From Puccinia triticina (lineage: Eukaryota > Basidiomycota > Pucciniomycetes > Pucciniales > Pucciniaceae), in contig NC_070563.1 in assembly GCF_026914185.1 (NCBI RefSeq), forward strand, positions 2,604,001 through 2,668,000: 64,000 nucleotides of DNA, read 5' to 3'. The number at the start of each line of letters is the position of its first letter. Within the stretch, counting starts at the first letter, position 1. The notes below the pieces were generated by a model. That model saw only the letters and a list, made by a program, of their open reading frames with translations, was not told where the DNA came from and made no database searches. The position numbers and the translations under genes are program-made. Below are positions 49,258-59,640 of this stretch, one piece after another.

Positions 49258-50163
49258 CTGCTTGCAGTTGAGATGCAAGAGCTCAAGGCAAGCTGTGCCT
49301 TATGCAAGAATCAAGCACTGGTTGATTCCATGCACATTGTCTAATTTATGCAAGAGTGAGTCTAAGGTACAAAAAACTAAGTACAGGAGTTGATACCTGT
49401 GCAAATCCCCCTTTCATGTGCAAATTCCCCTTTCATGTGCAAAAACCCCTTTCATGTGCATATATCCCTTTTGTACGCATTCACCCCTTTCATAATGTGT
49501 ACATAGCCCTTCATGTGCACATACCCCTTTCATGTGTGTATATCCCTTTGATGTGCATGTATCCCTTTCAAAATGTGTACATACCCCTTTCATCATGTGT
49601 TCATGACCCTTTCATGTTTACATGTCCCCTTTGTGTTTTTTAGATCCCTTTCAATACCCCTTTTATCATTCAGGTTTACATACCCCTTTCATGTGTGCAA
49701 ATACCCCTTACTGCACATACCCCTTTCATGCATAAATACCCCTCTCATGTGTGCAAATACCCCTTACTGCACATACCCCTTTCATGCATAAATACCCCTT
49801 TCATGCATACATACCCCTTTCATCATGTGTACATATCCCTTTTATGTGTCAATACACCTCCTCACATTCCCCTTTCATGCGTACATATTTCTTTCATCTG
49901 TACATATCCCTTTCATGGGTACATACCCTGTTTATGTTATTCCGGCTGGATTCAATGGTGCATGGATTGTTTAATAAAATAAAATAAAAGGGTGCTCAGG
50001 GGTGCTCATTTGCCTCAGCCTACTGCATGAGCACTACAGCATGTTCAACATTGAGATGCTGAACAAGGTACACACTCAAGGTGCACCAGCACAGAATTTG
50101 TGTGCTTGACTCCAGCTTGAGCTGAAGCTTGGTTGAAGCTTGCTGCATCTCAACTGCAAGCAG
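49258..50163. mobile_element. 0.9-kb insertion with 19-bp inverted ends
   Basis: CTGCTTGCAGTTGAGATGC at 49258-49276 is exactly inverted at 50145-50163. It separates the two parts of the CACTA-like element's right terminal region (...GAACACCCTA / TTTCTAGAGT...), which are contiguous at the left end. The interior is mostly the CCCCTTTCATG minisatellite. Confidence 0.65.
49395..49930. repeat. CCCCTTTCATGTGCA minisatellite
   Basis: About 25 copies of an 18-21 bp unit, CCCCTTTCATGTGCAAATA or ACATA variants. Spacing alternates, so frames read as Pro-Leu-Ser-Cys or Pro-Phe-Met strings. Not coding. Confidence 0.9.
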
Positions 50164-50189
50164 TTTCTAGAGTTTTTCTTGCAGTGATT

Positions 50190-50973
50190 GATGTCCGGGC
50201 TGTGTGATTGTCGGTAACTCGGCTCCGCACTGCTACTTTCCACTAGCCTTCAGCGCTCCTCTACTGAGCCTGATCTATAGCGTAATAATCCGCAAGTGAA
50301 TAAAGCTCCGCACGTTGTAAGCACAAAAATCCGCAAGTAACTCTCAAATAAGGATAAGAACACAGATAATCCTCTCAATAACTCTTGTACGTTTGTAGTT
50401 GTAAGTACAATGATGATGAGTGAAATCCGTAAATAATTCCCCTAGGATAAAGATAATAGGATACGAGAGTCCCCCCCTCCGCGCACATCGCCGTTCCCAC
50501 CCGATCCCGCACTAGTCTGCCTACTCCGCCCGCTATCCCGCTTGTCACTTTTCCAGACTCCGCTCCTCTCCGACGCTTGCCCTCCCACCGTCCTCTGTCT
50601 AGCCCCTGTCAGTCATTCTCTTGCCACCGCCTTCACCCCGGTTCCACCCGCTGATGGAACCCGCTCGGGCTGTCATGGCTCACCCGCTGACGCGCCGCTG
50701 GTACCAGTCCACGTGTGTAGTCCCGCCGCAGTCCAGCCCTGTCTTTTTCCGCTCCGATCTGAATACCCAATCCGAAATCCGCAATCCGCAATCCGCAATC
50801 CGTGCATTCCAATCCGCGCGTGACTTTCCGTAAGCTTTCCTAGCGTGCTTTCCTGACCTCATCCTCAGTGCTTATGTCACCGGAATGCACCCTGCCTGAG
50901 CAGCTTTGTGCATTCCCCGCCCGCGCTATCCCCGCGTGGACATTCTACCGCGCTTGCCTATATAAATCACCAC
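50190..50973. other. Intergenic, C-rich
   Basis: C-rich plus strand with repeated CCGCAAG and a (AATCCGC)n microsatellite at about 50770-50810. Plus frames at 50542-50823 overlap in two phases. A promoter-like CTATATAAATC sits at about 50958. No gene is supported. Confidence 0.45.
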
Positions 50974-51099
50974 ACCGTCTTTGGTGTTGTTAGTAGTATT
51001 GTGTAGATACTGACTTCACTACACCTATAAAGGTTAGTGACTGTCTTTGGTGTTGTTAGTAGTATTGTGTAGATACTGACTTCACTACACCTATAAAGC
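50974..51099. repeat. 66-bp tandem duplication
   Basis: Two near-identical units beginning ACYGTCTTTGGTGTTGTTAG and ending CACCTATAAAG; a single relative sits at about 46072. Confidence 0.85.
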
Positions 51100-51104
51100 G
51101 TTGA

Positions 51105-51415
51105 GTTCATTATTAGTCCCTCCACCAAATTTAATAATGCCTCTGCCACATTTATTAGTCCCTTTGAAATATTTATTAGTCCCTATGCCAAATTTATTAG
51201 TCCCTTTGACATATTTATTAGTCCCTATGCCACACTTATCAGTCCCCCCCCACAGTTATACAGTTATTAGTCCCTCCGCCTATTAACTGTGGTGGAGGGA
51301 CTAATAACTGTGGTGGATGGACTATTCACTGTGGTAGAGGGACTAAAAAATTTGGCAGAGGGACTAATAACTGTGGTGGAGGGACCAATAACTGTGGCGG
51401 AGGTGCTAATAACCA
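51105..51415. repeat. 21-bp satellite arranged as a giant hairpin
   Basis: About seven units of ATTAGTCCCT-NN-CCACA-TT on the left are followed, after about 51280, by about six inverted units of ACTGTGGTGGAGGGACTAAT. The array can fold into one long imperfect stem. Confidence 0.85.
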
Positions 51416-51422
51416 ACGAAGG

Positions 51423-51765
51423 GTAGTTACGCTATGCGTAACGCGTAGATAACGGTAACGTAACAGAATTTTTGTTGTTATCTACGTGTTACGCGTAACG
51501 GCGGTGAAATTACGTTATTGCACCACATTAAGCCTTTTTATATGCTAGTTGAGTTACCCGGGCGCGCAGAGCCCCTGAGAACTGGCAAAAAATGAGGCTA
51601 AAATAGCCTTAAATGGTCCGTTATTGCGTTATCCAGGGGATAACGCGATAACGGGCCTCAAAAATGAGGCCCGTTACGTTACGCGCGGGGTCTGAAATGA
51701 ACCCGTTACTAGTAAAGTAACGGGGGTAGTTACATTACCAAAATTGCGCGGATAACGCAACGTAC
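51423..51765. repeat. TAACG-rich element
   Basis: Repeated GTTACGCG, CGTTATC and GATAACG motifs in both orientations, opening GTAGTTACG and closing with CGGATAACGCAACG; third member of the family at 5745-6085 and 28118-28365. Confidence 0.55.
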
Positions 51766-53474
51766 ACCCGGGGAGTACCTCCATGCGGGACTGCCTTGCA
51801 ATTGATGAGGATTCCACGGCTGACCCTTGCAGGGGGCGGACCAGCAGCTGTCAGTCCACACGCCCACGTGGGCCACACCAAGAATCTTGAGAGTGGCCTC
51901 GCCGGAATCATCTCGTGGATTTCATGCAAGCCAGGGGCATTCCGTGGAGGCGGCAAACTCGCCTCGTCTTACAAACAACACTAGACCGGCCATGGCTGCC
52001 CCGGCTTCTGACTGGAGCATTGGGTCACTCCCCAAGAATCTTGGGTCAACTGGTACTATGTAGCTGAACTGAAAGTTGCTACCCATAGGGTAGCAGCTGC
52101 TGCATTATCATGGACAAAAAAAACAGATGAGAATAGCGAAAAACACAATTTTACAACAGGAAAGAAAAGAGAAAAAACCAAAAAAAAAAAAAAACAAGGA
52201 GAGGGGGGGCATGAGATGAAGGATTATCATATTGGACGGATCAAGATGTGATAATGGAAGCTCTGGATTGGTGCTACTGCCAGGGGACAAAGACAAGGGC
52301 GAGGATGGCAAGTAGATCAAGGAGTCAGCTTCCTTTGCCCAACCATTCAACTGCTGCTGCTGCTTCTCGCACTTCTGGTTATCTTGAGAGAGGGCTGTCG
52401 GAAGATGCCGCCAAGGTTCTTGGCATTCGAGCTGCTTGAAAGGATGCCCCGGAATGGCGCTGGGTCTTGATACACATCTTGTTGGGCGACAAACTGGTTG
52501 AGGAACTGGTCATCAACATACACACACTTCCCTGGGTTTGTAAGCTTGGACAATGTGTCCAAAGAGAGATAGACAGAGATATGTACCTTGTTTTTTGAGA
52601 CTGTTGGAGAGTAAAGGATGCACATGATCAATTTCTGCCTGGTTTTTCTCAAGCTCTACACATGGAGAGAGCCGGAGCTTGGAGCGCAACTTGCCAGGTC
52701 CATAGTCAAGTGTGGTTCAGGACGGTGGACGAGGGCTCGCAGCGGGTTGAGAGGAGGGTGTTGTTTTTGGGTGGCGGGCTCGGCGGGTTTTTTTCTGATC
52801 AGGCATGGTGGAGTCGAGCAGAGACTAGACAGGAGGAGGAGGACAAGGGAGTTTGGAGGAGTTTGGAGTTTGGAGGAGGAGGAGGGGAGGGCAGGCTTGG
52901 AGGAGCTGGCATTATGATGAAGGGAGGCGAATCAAGGACCTTGGCCTTTTGGATGGATATGAAGTCAAAGAAAACCTAACCAGGCGGGGTATGATGAGAC
53001 CAGCAATCAACAGTCATGACTGCATACAAGCATGTTTAAAAGCATGATCCTGCCTGATCAGAGCAGCCGTGGAAAGCACATAGCAAAGAAGTGAAATTGT
53101 GGTTTCCACAATCACAGAACTGTGCGCTCATGGACTCCACCGGGAGTCCATGACCTGTTGTGGAATCCATGCAGTTTTCCTATTGGATGGATGAAGAATC
53201 CACACCTCTGTCCTTTTCCAACGGGGTGCCCACAATTACTGAATTCCACATGGGTTTCACAAATTTGATGCAACCCATTGGATCCACACGGCCGCGCGGC
53301 AAGAAACCCTTTGTTTTAATAGCAGGATTCAAAGTAGACCCTGCATGCCACTTGCAAGGCAAGGCAAGCCGGCATTCAACTCGAATGTTGAATGTTGACT
53401 TGCAGTCTCCCCGCAAAACTGGGTTATGCAAAGTGACCTGCATGCACGCGCGGGTCTACTTTGAAATCCCCTAA
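51766..53474. other. Intergenic, no supported gene
   Basis: Short frames occur on both strands (a minus frame at 52347-52652 and plus frames at 52618-52979 in G-rich sequence) but none has a family signature or exon support. GTGGATTCCACGG-like words here recur at 58180-58500. A poly-A run at about 52180 may be a retroposon tail. Confidence 0.4.
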
Positions 53475-54215
53475 AAACTGTGGCGGAGGCACAATCAACT
53501 GTGGCAGAGGCAATTAGTAGTAGATATGTCCAAAGTCCCCAGCTGCCTCAAAATTCTTTCTGTTGGTGGGTTACTGCCTTGCAGCTAACTATTTGGGTAC
53601 AGAGTATTTAACTTGATGACCCCAAATTGTTGCAATTTTCAGCACTGCTATGCAGCTAAGGTTCTGGCGGATATCTAAATCCACCAACTTAGATCCCCAG
53701 TTGCACATAAATTTGCTGGGGTTTGCTACTGCCAAGAAGCTCACGAGGTGATTCTCAGATTTCTTTATGCACACTGTAAAACTTTGGGGGGGGGGGGGGG
53801 GGGGTTTGGGGCACCATACCTAATGTTTTGGCGGGTTTCCTTAGTAGGAAGTCCCCCAAATTAGACCCACAGTAGCACACCCATTTCATGGGGTGTGCTA
53901 ATGCCCTGCAGCTCACCATGTGCTCTTAAGAGCACTTCTGACTGCTGTAAAATATTGGGGGGCTTTGGGCACCCCATTGAGGAGGTATAAATTTTTCTTT
54001 ATTTTTGGCTTTTTTTGTAAAATTAAAATTCTGACTTCCATTCTGGATAGCAGAATTATTTTCAGACTCCCAAAAAAATCGCGGACCAATTCTGGGTCCT
54101 GGCGACCCGAGGCGGATGTCAAATTGGGGTCTTTGGGACATCCGCAACATTTGGGAGTCAATTTATTAATTTTTGGGAGTCGATTTTTCAACTCCCCCAG
54201 AATTTCTGGTGGTAC
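53475..54215. mobile_element. Repeated element, copy B (uninterrupted)
   Basis: Inverse-orientation homologue of 44524-45715, including two 21-bp satellite units at its left edge and a 19-base poly-G at 53786-53804. It lacks both MITEs present in copy A and so provides their empty sites. Confidence 0.75.
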
Positions 54216-54368
54216 AAGTACACACATGGAGCAGTGAAATTAATTCTTGTGGTGAAGAAAACTGTCTTAATTGAATTCTACATCTGCTTCTGAGTCTATT
54301 TGAAATACCAAAGCTGAATGGTGTGAATTGCCAATGAACAAGAAGCCACCGACTCTAGTAAAAAATAA

Positions 54369-55106
54369 TCAAACTGGTAGCAAAGGGCCTGAATCAGGAG
54401 AAATTAAATTCTTCATTTTTCTGATCCAATACCTTCCGCAATTTGAGACCAACCCACAAATGTCGATGTATGGTCTTCTTGAATCCAAGTCGTTTCTGTC
54501 AAGTTGAAAAGTGTTGGATCTGGGCAAGTTTGATTGAAACGGAACTTCTGGCTTGGGCGGGTGTAGCTTCTTAATGTTCCCAAGATTGTGATAGAATATT
54601 GCATTGACAGAAACTTGGATTTGACTTGGATCAAATTCCTCGGTTAATTCGTAGAGAATTCGCGGGAATGCACCTAGAATCCTTTGATCCTCTATTTTTT
54701 TCTTGTTCTTGCTATCAATAATAGATAAGTACACAATACTTCCTCTGATTGGATTAAACACCTCTAAGGCAGGCAGAGGTAAACCCAGAGGATTAGGATG
54801 CATATGATCCGTTTTATCAAGCTGTTTTCCGGTATCTTTGCATGTAGGTGCTTTGTCTTGTCCAGGATAAACTACCCGCACGGTCAATTGAACCTGTGTG
54901 TCGCGAAGCACACGAAGTTTTCCATCTTTGCCAAGGGATTTTTTACCCATTTCAATGATTGTTTCTTCGGAGGGAGTTGCTTTCATTCTCCAATAAGCTG
55001 GTATTTCTTTTGGAGTGGCAATTTCGTCGAAAGCTCTTGAGATTGAGATTGCCCCGGTAGTGGAAGGAATAAATGCTAGAGAAGGTAACAGAAATAAAAT
55101 TTGCAT
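54369..55106 (-). CDS. Predicted secreted protein, tandem copy 1
   Basis: Single-exon gene of 245 residues, not matched to a known family. The start at 55106 was chosen because it opens directly on a hydrophobic signal-like segment (LFLLPSLAF) and aligns with the start of copy 2; an upstream in-frame ATG at 55214 would add 36 residues before the signal. Conserved with copy 2 are QVQLT-R-VYPGQ, PLPALEVFNPI-G-IV, ILYELTEEFDP, the RNDLDSRRPYIDICGL block and a CGLVSNCGRYWI ending with two paired Cys, then ISPDSGPLLPV. No transmembrane segment lies after the signal. The gene, its upstream region and its 3' end are duplicated at 56215-57560. A secreted, host-facing role is inference only. Confidence 0.68.
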   Translation of the reverse strand: MQILFLLPSLAFIPSTTGAISISRAFDEIATPKEIPAYWRMKATPSEETIIEMGKKSLGKDGKLRVLRDTQVQLTVRVVYPGQDKAPTCKDTGKQLDKTDHMHPNPLGLPLPALEVFNPIRGSIVYLSIIDSKNKKKIEDQRILGAFPRILYELTEEFDPSQIQVSVNAIFYHNLGNIKKLHPPKPEVPFQSNLPRSNTFQLDRNDLDSRRPYIDICGLVSNCGRYWIRKMKNLISPDSGPLLPV

Positions 55107-56279
55107 GGTAAACACAGATTGATGAGTAGCTAAACAAGTGGGCCTGGGCAAGTAACCAGAGTAATTAGAGCGGAGTGTGATGAGGCAATGATCTTGGAGG
55201 CTCGGGTCAAGCAAATGGAAAATTCAAGTCAAGCTGGAATGGAACGTGGCGACCGGCTGTCATGCCGCAGTATACAATTCTCCGAACTTAACACAAGTCC
55301 AATCTGCAACCAGCGGGTTTTTTCAATGCTGAACGATTTCTCTGCGATTGATTCACATAACTTGGTAACACCCTAGCAGTAGCACCGGGACCCTCCTGGA
55401 CTGCGCCTTGTTTAACAAGAAATGGATTGTCTTAATTACGCGAACAGAAGTATACATGTCGCACATGTCTCGACCCGCCAGCAGCCGATAGCTCCGTAAT
55501 TGATCCGTTGATCGGGAACGTTCCGATTTGCTGCAGTTTCAAAGGACATCGATGATATCCATGCCTGTGGAGATGTTGCTTGGAGAGGGATAGTTGAGTC
55601 GGCGATAAGACCGTGCGCAGCACCGCAGCACTCGCCGTGTCCCGTCGTCCGGGGTTTCCTGATCTGCTACCAACTTACCAAGTACCAACACAGCTTGTAT
55701 GGCACATCTATATAAACTAACACAAGTCCTTTGCTTCGGAGGGTCCTCCACAGCCTGTGCTTTGAGAGTCCCTTTGGGGCGCGGGGGTCCCCCCCTCCAT
55801 CTGCCAGGCTTAAGTTAGGCTAGATGCCTCATGGACTGCAAGCTTAATTTATCAACAAGTTTTGAATGTTGAAAGCAGGTCACCTATCACCTCCAGAAAA
55901 TGGTTGGGAGTGATAATGAAACCCTCCATTGATTTCAAGATAGAATCGAGAAAAAAGTAGCCTCTTTCTCGCTGCGCCGGGACGGTGTCCCCCCTCCAAT
56001 AGAGGGACTTAGTTAAGTTGGATTTTTGCACACGTGCATGTGGGCCCAGATGAAATGAAGAGGTTACAGGAGGTTAATCATAGTGCAAAAAGTATGTTTC
56101 ACAATGCGTGAGGAAGTCCAAAGCTCAAAAAAACGCGCCGGCCAAGTGAATACCAAAAGGACGAGCCGTAAAAACAAGAGTAGAATCATATTTCATTCAT
56201 TTTTGAAATAAACTGGATGTTATAGATTAATGATGAACAGAACAGGGTAGAAAAACCATCAGACTCTATTTAAAAGCAC
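55107..56279. other. Spacer of the tandem duplication
   Basis: 55107-55700 is the upstream region of copy 1 and aligns with 57021-57560 (for example GATCCGTTGATYGGGAA and CAGCTTCAAAGG-like blocks). 55713-56013 contains degenerate GGAGGGACTTAG half-elements with CCCCCCTCC runs that are missing upstream of copy 2. A TATATAAACTA motif lies at about 55709. Confidence 0.55.
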
Positions 56280-57020
56280 TCAAACCGGTAACAAAGGGTT
56301 TGAATCAGGGGAAATTAAATTCAAGACTTTTTTAATCCAATACCATCCACAAGTCGGGATCAATCCGCAAATGCCGATGTGTGATCTTCTTGAATCCAAT
56401 TCATTTCTTTCCAGTTGTATAGTTCTGCAGCTGGGCAAGGTTGACTGAAGCAGGACTTCTGGCTTGGGTGGTTGTGGTTTCTTAACTCTTCGAATATCAC
56501 TATACAGTATTCCATCAATAGATACTATCAGTTCATATGGGTCAAATCCCTTTGCTAGTTCGTAGTGCACTGGCGGCAAGCCACCTGAAATTCGTCCTTC
56601 CTCAATTTTTATCTTGTTCTTCATATCAATAATGGAAAATTTCACAATAGTCCCCTGGATTGGATTAAACACCTCTAAGGCAGGTAGAGATAAAGCCGGA
56701 GGATTTTGATGTATCTGATCTTGCTGATTATTCTGGGTCTCAATACCCTTCTTGCGTGTAAGTGCTTCTTCTTGTCCAGGATAAACTAGCCGCATAGTCA
56801 ATTGAACCTGTGTGTTAAAAAGGAAACTGAGTTCGCTATTGTTGCCAAGAACTTTATTGTCATGTTTGGTCGTCTTTTCGGATTGCGTTGCGACTGTAGT
56901 CCACTGAACAAGGGAAATTCTTGTTGGAAGGGTATTTTCGTCGAGAGCTGGTGAGGTGAAGATTGCCGCGATAGTGGAAAGAATAAACGCTAGAGACGGT
57001 AATAATAATGACTTCTGCAT
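56280..57020 (-). CDS. Predicted secreted protein, tandem copy 2
   Basis: Single-exon paralogue of the gene at 54369-55106, 246 residues from the ATG at 57020; an ATG three codons earlier (57029) is equally possible. A hydrophobic leader (LLLPSLAFILSTIAA) is followed by an alignable body: QVQLTMRLVYPGQ, LPALEVFNPIQGTIV, VHYELAKGFDP, RNELDSRRSHIGICGL, CGLIPTCGWYWI and the same C-terminal ISPDSNPLLPV. By eye roughly half the residues match copy 1; the region around residues 30-70 is the most diverged, and the C-terminal 50 residues the most conserved. Both copies keep open frames, which suggests selection on each. The promoter regions are also homologous (see 57040-57560). Confidence 0.68.
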   Translation of the reverse strand: MQKSLLLPSLAFILSTIAAIFTSPALDENTLPTRISLVQWTTVATQSEKTTKHDNKVLGNNSELSFLFNTQVQLTMRLVYPGQEEALTRKKGIETQNNQQDQIHQNPPALSLPALEVFNPIQGTIVKFSIIDMKNKIKIEEGRISGGLPPVHYELAKGFDPYELIVSIDGILYSDIRRVKKPQPPKPEVLLQSTLPSCRTIQLERNELDSRRSHIGICGLIPTCGWYWIKKVLNLISPDSNPLLPV

Positions 57021-57580
57021 GGTGTACATAAATAGGTTGTTAATTAGCTATGCAAGATAGTCTGTGCAAGTGACCAGAGCCAGGTGGAGGGCGCTGAGGG
57101 TCGCTGGTTTTGGGGACTACGCTCATAGAAAATCAAAGTTAAGCTGGCATAGGAAACGTGACTGGCGACTCACGACAGGTCTCAGAACACAAGTCCATTA
57201 AGGCCGTTGGCGCTGTTGTCTCCGCGATTCAGGGGCATGCGTATTGGATTGCGCCTTCTTGAATGGTAAGAAGCGGATCGTCTTTATATTACGCGAGCAC
57301 AAGTTTATAGTTTCGTGTCCCAGCCCGCCACCAGCCCATAACTCCGTTGTACAAATTGATCCGTTGATTGGGAAATTTTCAATTTGCTACATATATCTTG
57401 CAGCTTCAAAGGGGATATGAATAGACTTGTCAGACGAGTCACGCCACAATTATCGAGATAAACGGGAAACGTCGGGTACATGTTTTGAGTTTTGTATGTA
57501 TTTATATACTCGGATACGGAAGGCCAGGTACACCCGGGGAAATCACTTGGCAAGTTGGAGTCCACGAGGACTGCACGTGG
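57021..57580. other. Upstream region of secreted copy 2
   Basis: Homologous to 55107-55700. It carries TATTTATATACTCGG at about 57500, a possible promoter or LTR-like motif. No separate gene is seen. Confidence 0.45.
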
Positions 57581-57640
57581 TAAGTCCCTCTATTTGAGGA
57601 GGGACACTGTCCCGCCGGGACCCTCCGAAGGAGGGACTTA
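57581..57640. mobile_element. Short TAAGTCCCTC palindromic element, best copy
   Basis: Exactly 60 bp from TAAGTCCCTC to GAGGGACTTA, with internal pairing GAGGAGGGACA...GTCCC and CGGGACCCTCCGAAGGAGGG. It is the clearest member of the family at 9893, 26711, 27669 and 58089. Confidence 0.7.
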
Positions 57641-59640
57641 CACCCAATGTCCAAGTTTGGGCTGACAGAACCAGAACTAGGTCTTTTTTCAAACGTTTCT
57701 GGGTTCATCCTTTCCCATTGGGCAGCAAAGGTTTGGGGGAGCAAAAGATTCCCAAGATCAACGAGAATCTCTCCAAATTTTTCTGAATTTTTTGAGGCCT
57801 TCAGAACCCCTCAGATCCATTTTTTGTAACTATCTGTGGTCCGCTTCATCCTATATTACAAAGTCCACACTGTACAGAATCCAAAACTCATGATGTTACA
57901 AGGGACATTGCAGATCAAGAAGACAGATTGGGGATAGATGGGTATAGTACATGGATAAAGAAGACTTTGGTCATCATGGAAATCCAAACAATAATGAAAT
58001 TGGACAGGAAATGGATGGGTGAGAGCAGTTTTAAAAAAGTCCCCACCAAAAACCCAAATGCTGTCAGCCTGTAAGTCTGTTTAGCGCGTAAGTCCCTCCC
58101 TCCGGTTGGCGCAATGCGACCAGTGTTTTACCACTCCACCTGTAGGAGGGTGGGACTTAGTCAAGTTAGGTGGTAGCCGTGCGCAAGGTCGGACCAGCAG
58201 CTTTTGGAAACACGGTGTCATCACTGGGAGGATCACGCGGCCACCCCGTGGATTCCACGGCAGCTTTCGGCTCCGCGTGGAATCCCCGTGGACTCCCAGT
58301 GATCCCGACGTGAAGGTTGAGCCCACGGGTGGATCACGGCTCCTTCAACTGTGGAATCCCCGAGGAATCGCCGTGATACCCACAGGCAGGTTGAGCCCAC
58401 AAGAGGCCATCCTGAGCTGATGATGTGTACACCACGTGCCTCAGCTTTCCGTGGAGACCACCAACAGTGGTCCTGTGGTTCGGGGAGGTAACCCGGGGGG
58501 GGCGGAGCAGATCAAATCCGCCGGGTATATGTGCAGCAGAATATGGTACCACACACTGCATTGCATGGTGGAGAGATGGAGACAAGGGAAAAAAAAAACC
58601 AATAAAAACACAATGAAATAGAAGGATAAGAAAACAAGAGACAACAAGCATGTTGAGAGATTTTGTGGCCATCAGTCTGCCTGCTGGAAGGGTTGCTGTA
58701 TCAGTTTGACTGTTGTTGTGACACATGAAGCTCTTGATAAATATGAACTTACTCAGTGCTTCAGAAGTACAAACAAGCTCCCAAAGGGAAAAGTGGATTT
58801 CCTCGCCGGAATAGAGTTCTACACCGTTGCGTTTCTTGAAGTGGCCTGATGTCAAACTTGCAACTCTGGCTGTTGAAGTAGACGTGGTTGCGGATGGGGG
58901 GCAAGCTGTCCTGGTTCATGCCTTGGAAGTCTCTGATCTTGATGAGCATGCGGCTGACAAAGTATTCCAAGTCAATGATCATTGGCTGGGAGCAGGTGGG
59001 GGGTGATGAAGGTGGTGAGGCAAGAGCTACCAAATGGTGCAACTTTAGTGTCACCTGCAATGACAATAACTTTTTCTCAATATAGCATACCACAAAGCAA
59101 GGTCATGCTTGCTTTATTGTTGAAGTTGGGGCACAGCTTGGGCATTGGTAGAGTGAATTTTGCACAAGGTGAAATTTTGACTGGAGGTGAATTGCTTTGG
59201 CTTGGACATCATGGATGACTTTAAAGTTGATAGCATTGTCCAGATTGATCTTTGAGAAGACTTTAGCGACTTCATTGAGCTCCTACAGATTATATAGCAT
59301 GGCTAAAGATGATATACCTGAATAGCATATGTACCCTCTATGAATTTGAATAAGAATAAGCATAGTTCATTATTTGAAGACCATAAATGATTGGAGTGTG
59401 TAAAAGAACTGCTTATATCTCAAACAGCCAAGTGCCGCCAAATTCCCAAGAGGTCAATATTGAAAAAATTGGAGCAACTAAAGATGATATTTCTTATTAA
59501 ACTCTAAATACAATTTTATTGCGTAATTAGATGAGTAAGGAAATATTAGAGTTGCAATGTACCTAAAGGCAAATCGAGCTGTGCCGAGGTGCTAGGCTGA
59601 GCGGGGTTGGTTTATGTTGAGAAGGGAGTGGATCTGATTG
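57641..59640. other. Intergenic, repeat debris
   Basis: Contains a further AAGTCCCTC element (58089-58159) and, at 58180-58500, repeated GTGGATTCCACGG / GTGGAATCCCCG words in both orientations. A minus frame at 58761-59093 (110 codons) lacks any recognised family. Nothing else is supported. Confidence 0.4.
58089..58159. mobile_element. Short TAAGTCCCTC-type palindromic element
   Basis: TAAGTCCCTCCCTCCGG to GGAGGGTGGGACTTA; same family as 57581-57640 with a diverged centre. Confidence 0.6.

Larger units (their letters stand above)
46281..50186. mobile_element. CACTA-like DNA transposon, non-autonomous, carrying a gene fragment
   Basis: A perfect 25-bp terminal inverted repeat starts CACTGCAAGAAAAACTCTAG at 46281, and its inverse ends at 50186. 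Both flanks read ATT, a 3-bp target duplication as CACTA (En/Spm) elements make. Subterminal motifs GGGTGTTCAAAGTTGA (46306) and its inverse (about 49237-49256) extend the inverted symmetry. No transposase ORF is present. The interior carries the ketopantoate reductase-like pseudogene (about 47180-48357), and a 0.9-kb insertion splits the right end. Confidence 0.75.

Noticed and set aside
49356..49987. Overlapping Pro/Ser/Cys-rich frames that look like a cell-surface protein
   Set aside because: They come from the CCCCTTTCATG minisatellite, read equally well in more than one phase and lack a start context.
45715..51415. CRISPR-like arrays (21-bp units)
   Set aside because: The units are directly adjacent with no spacers, and the window is eukaryotic with spliced genes; these are satellites.
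58334..58855. 173-codon minus-strand frame
   Set aside because: It crosses the GTGGATTCCACGG repeat region, overlaps other open frames and has no recognised domain.
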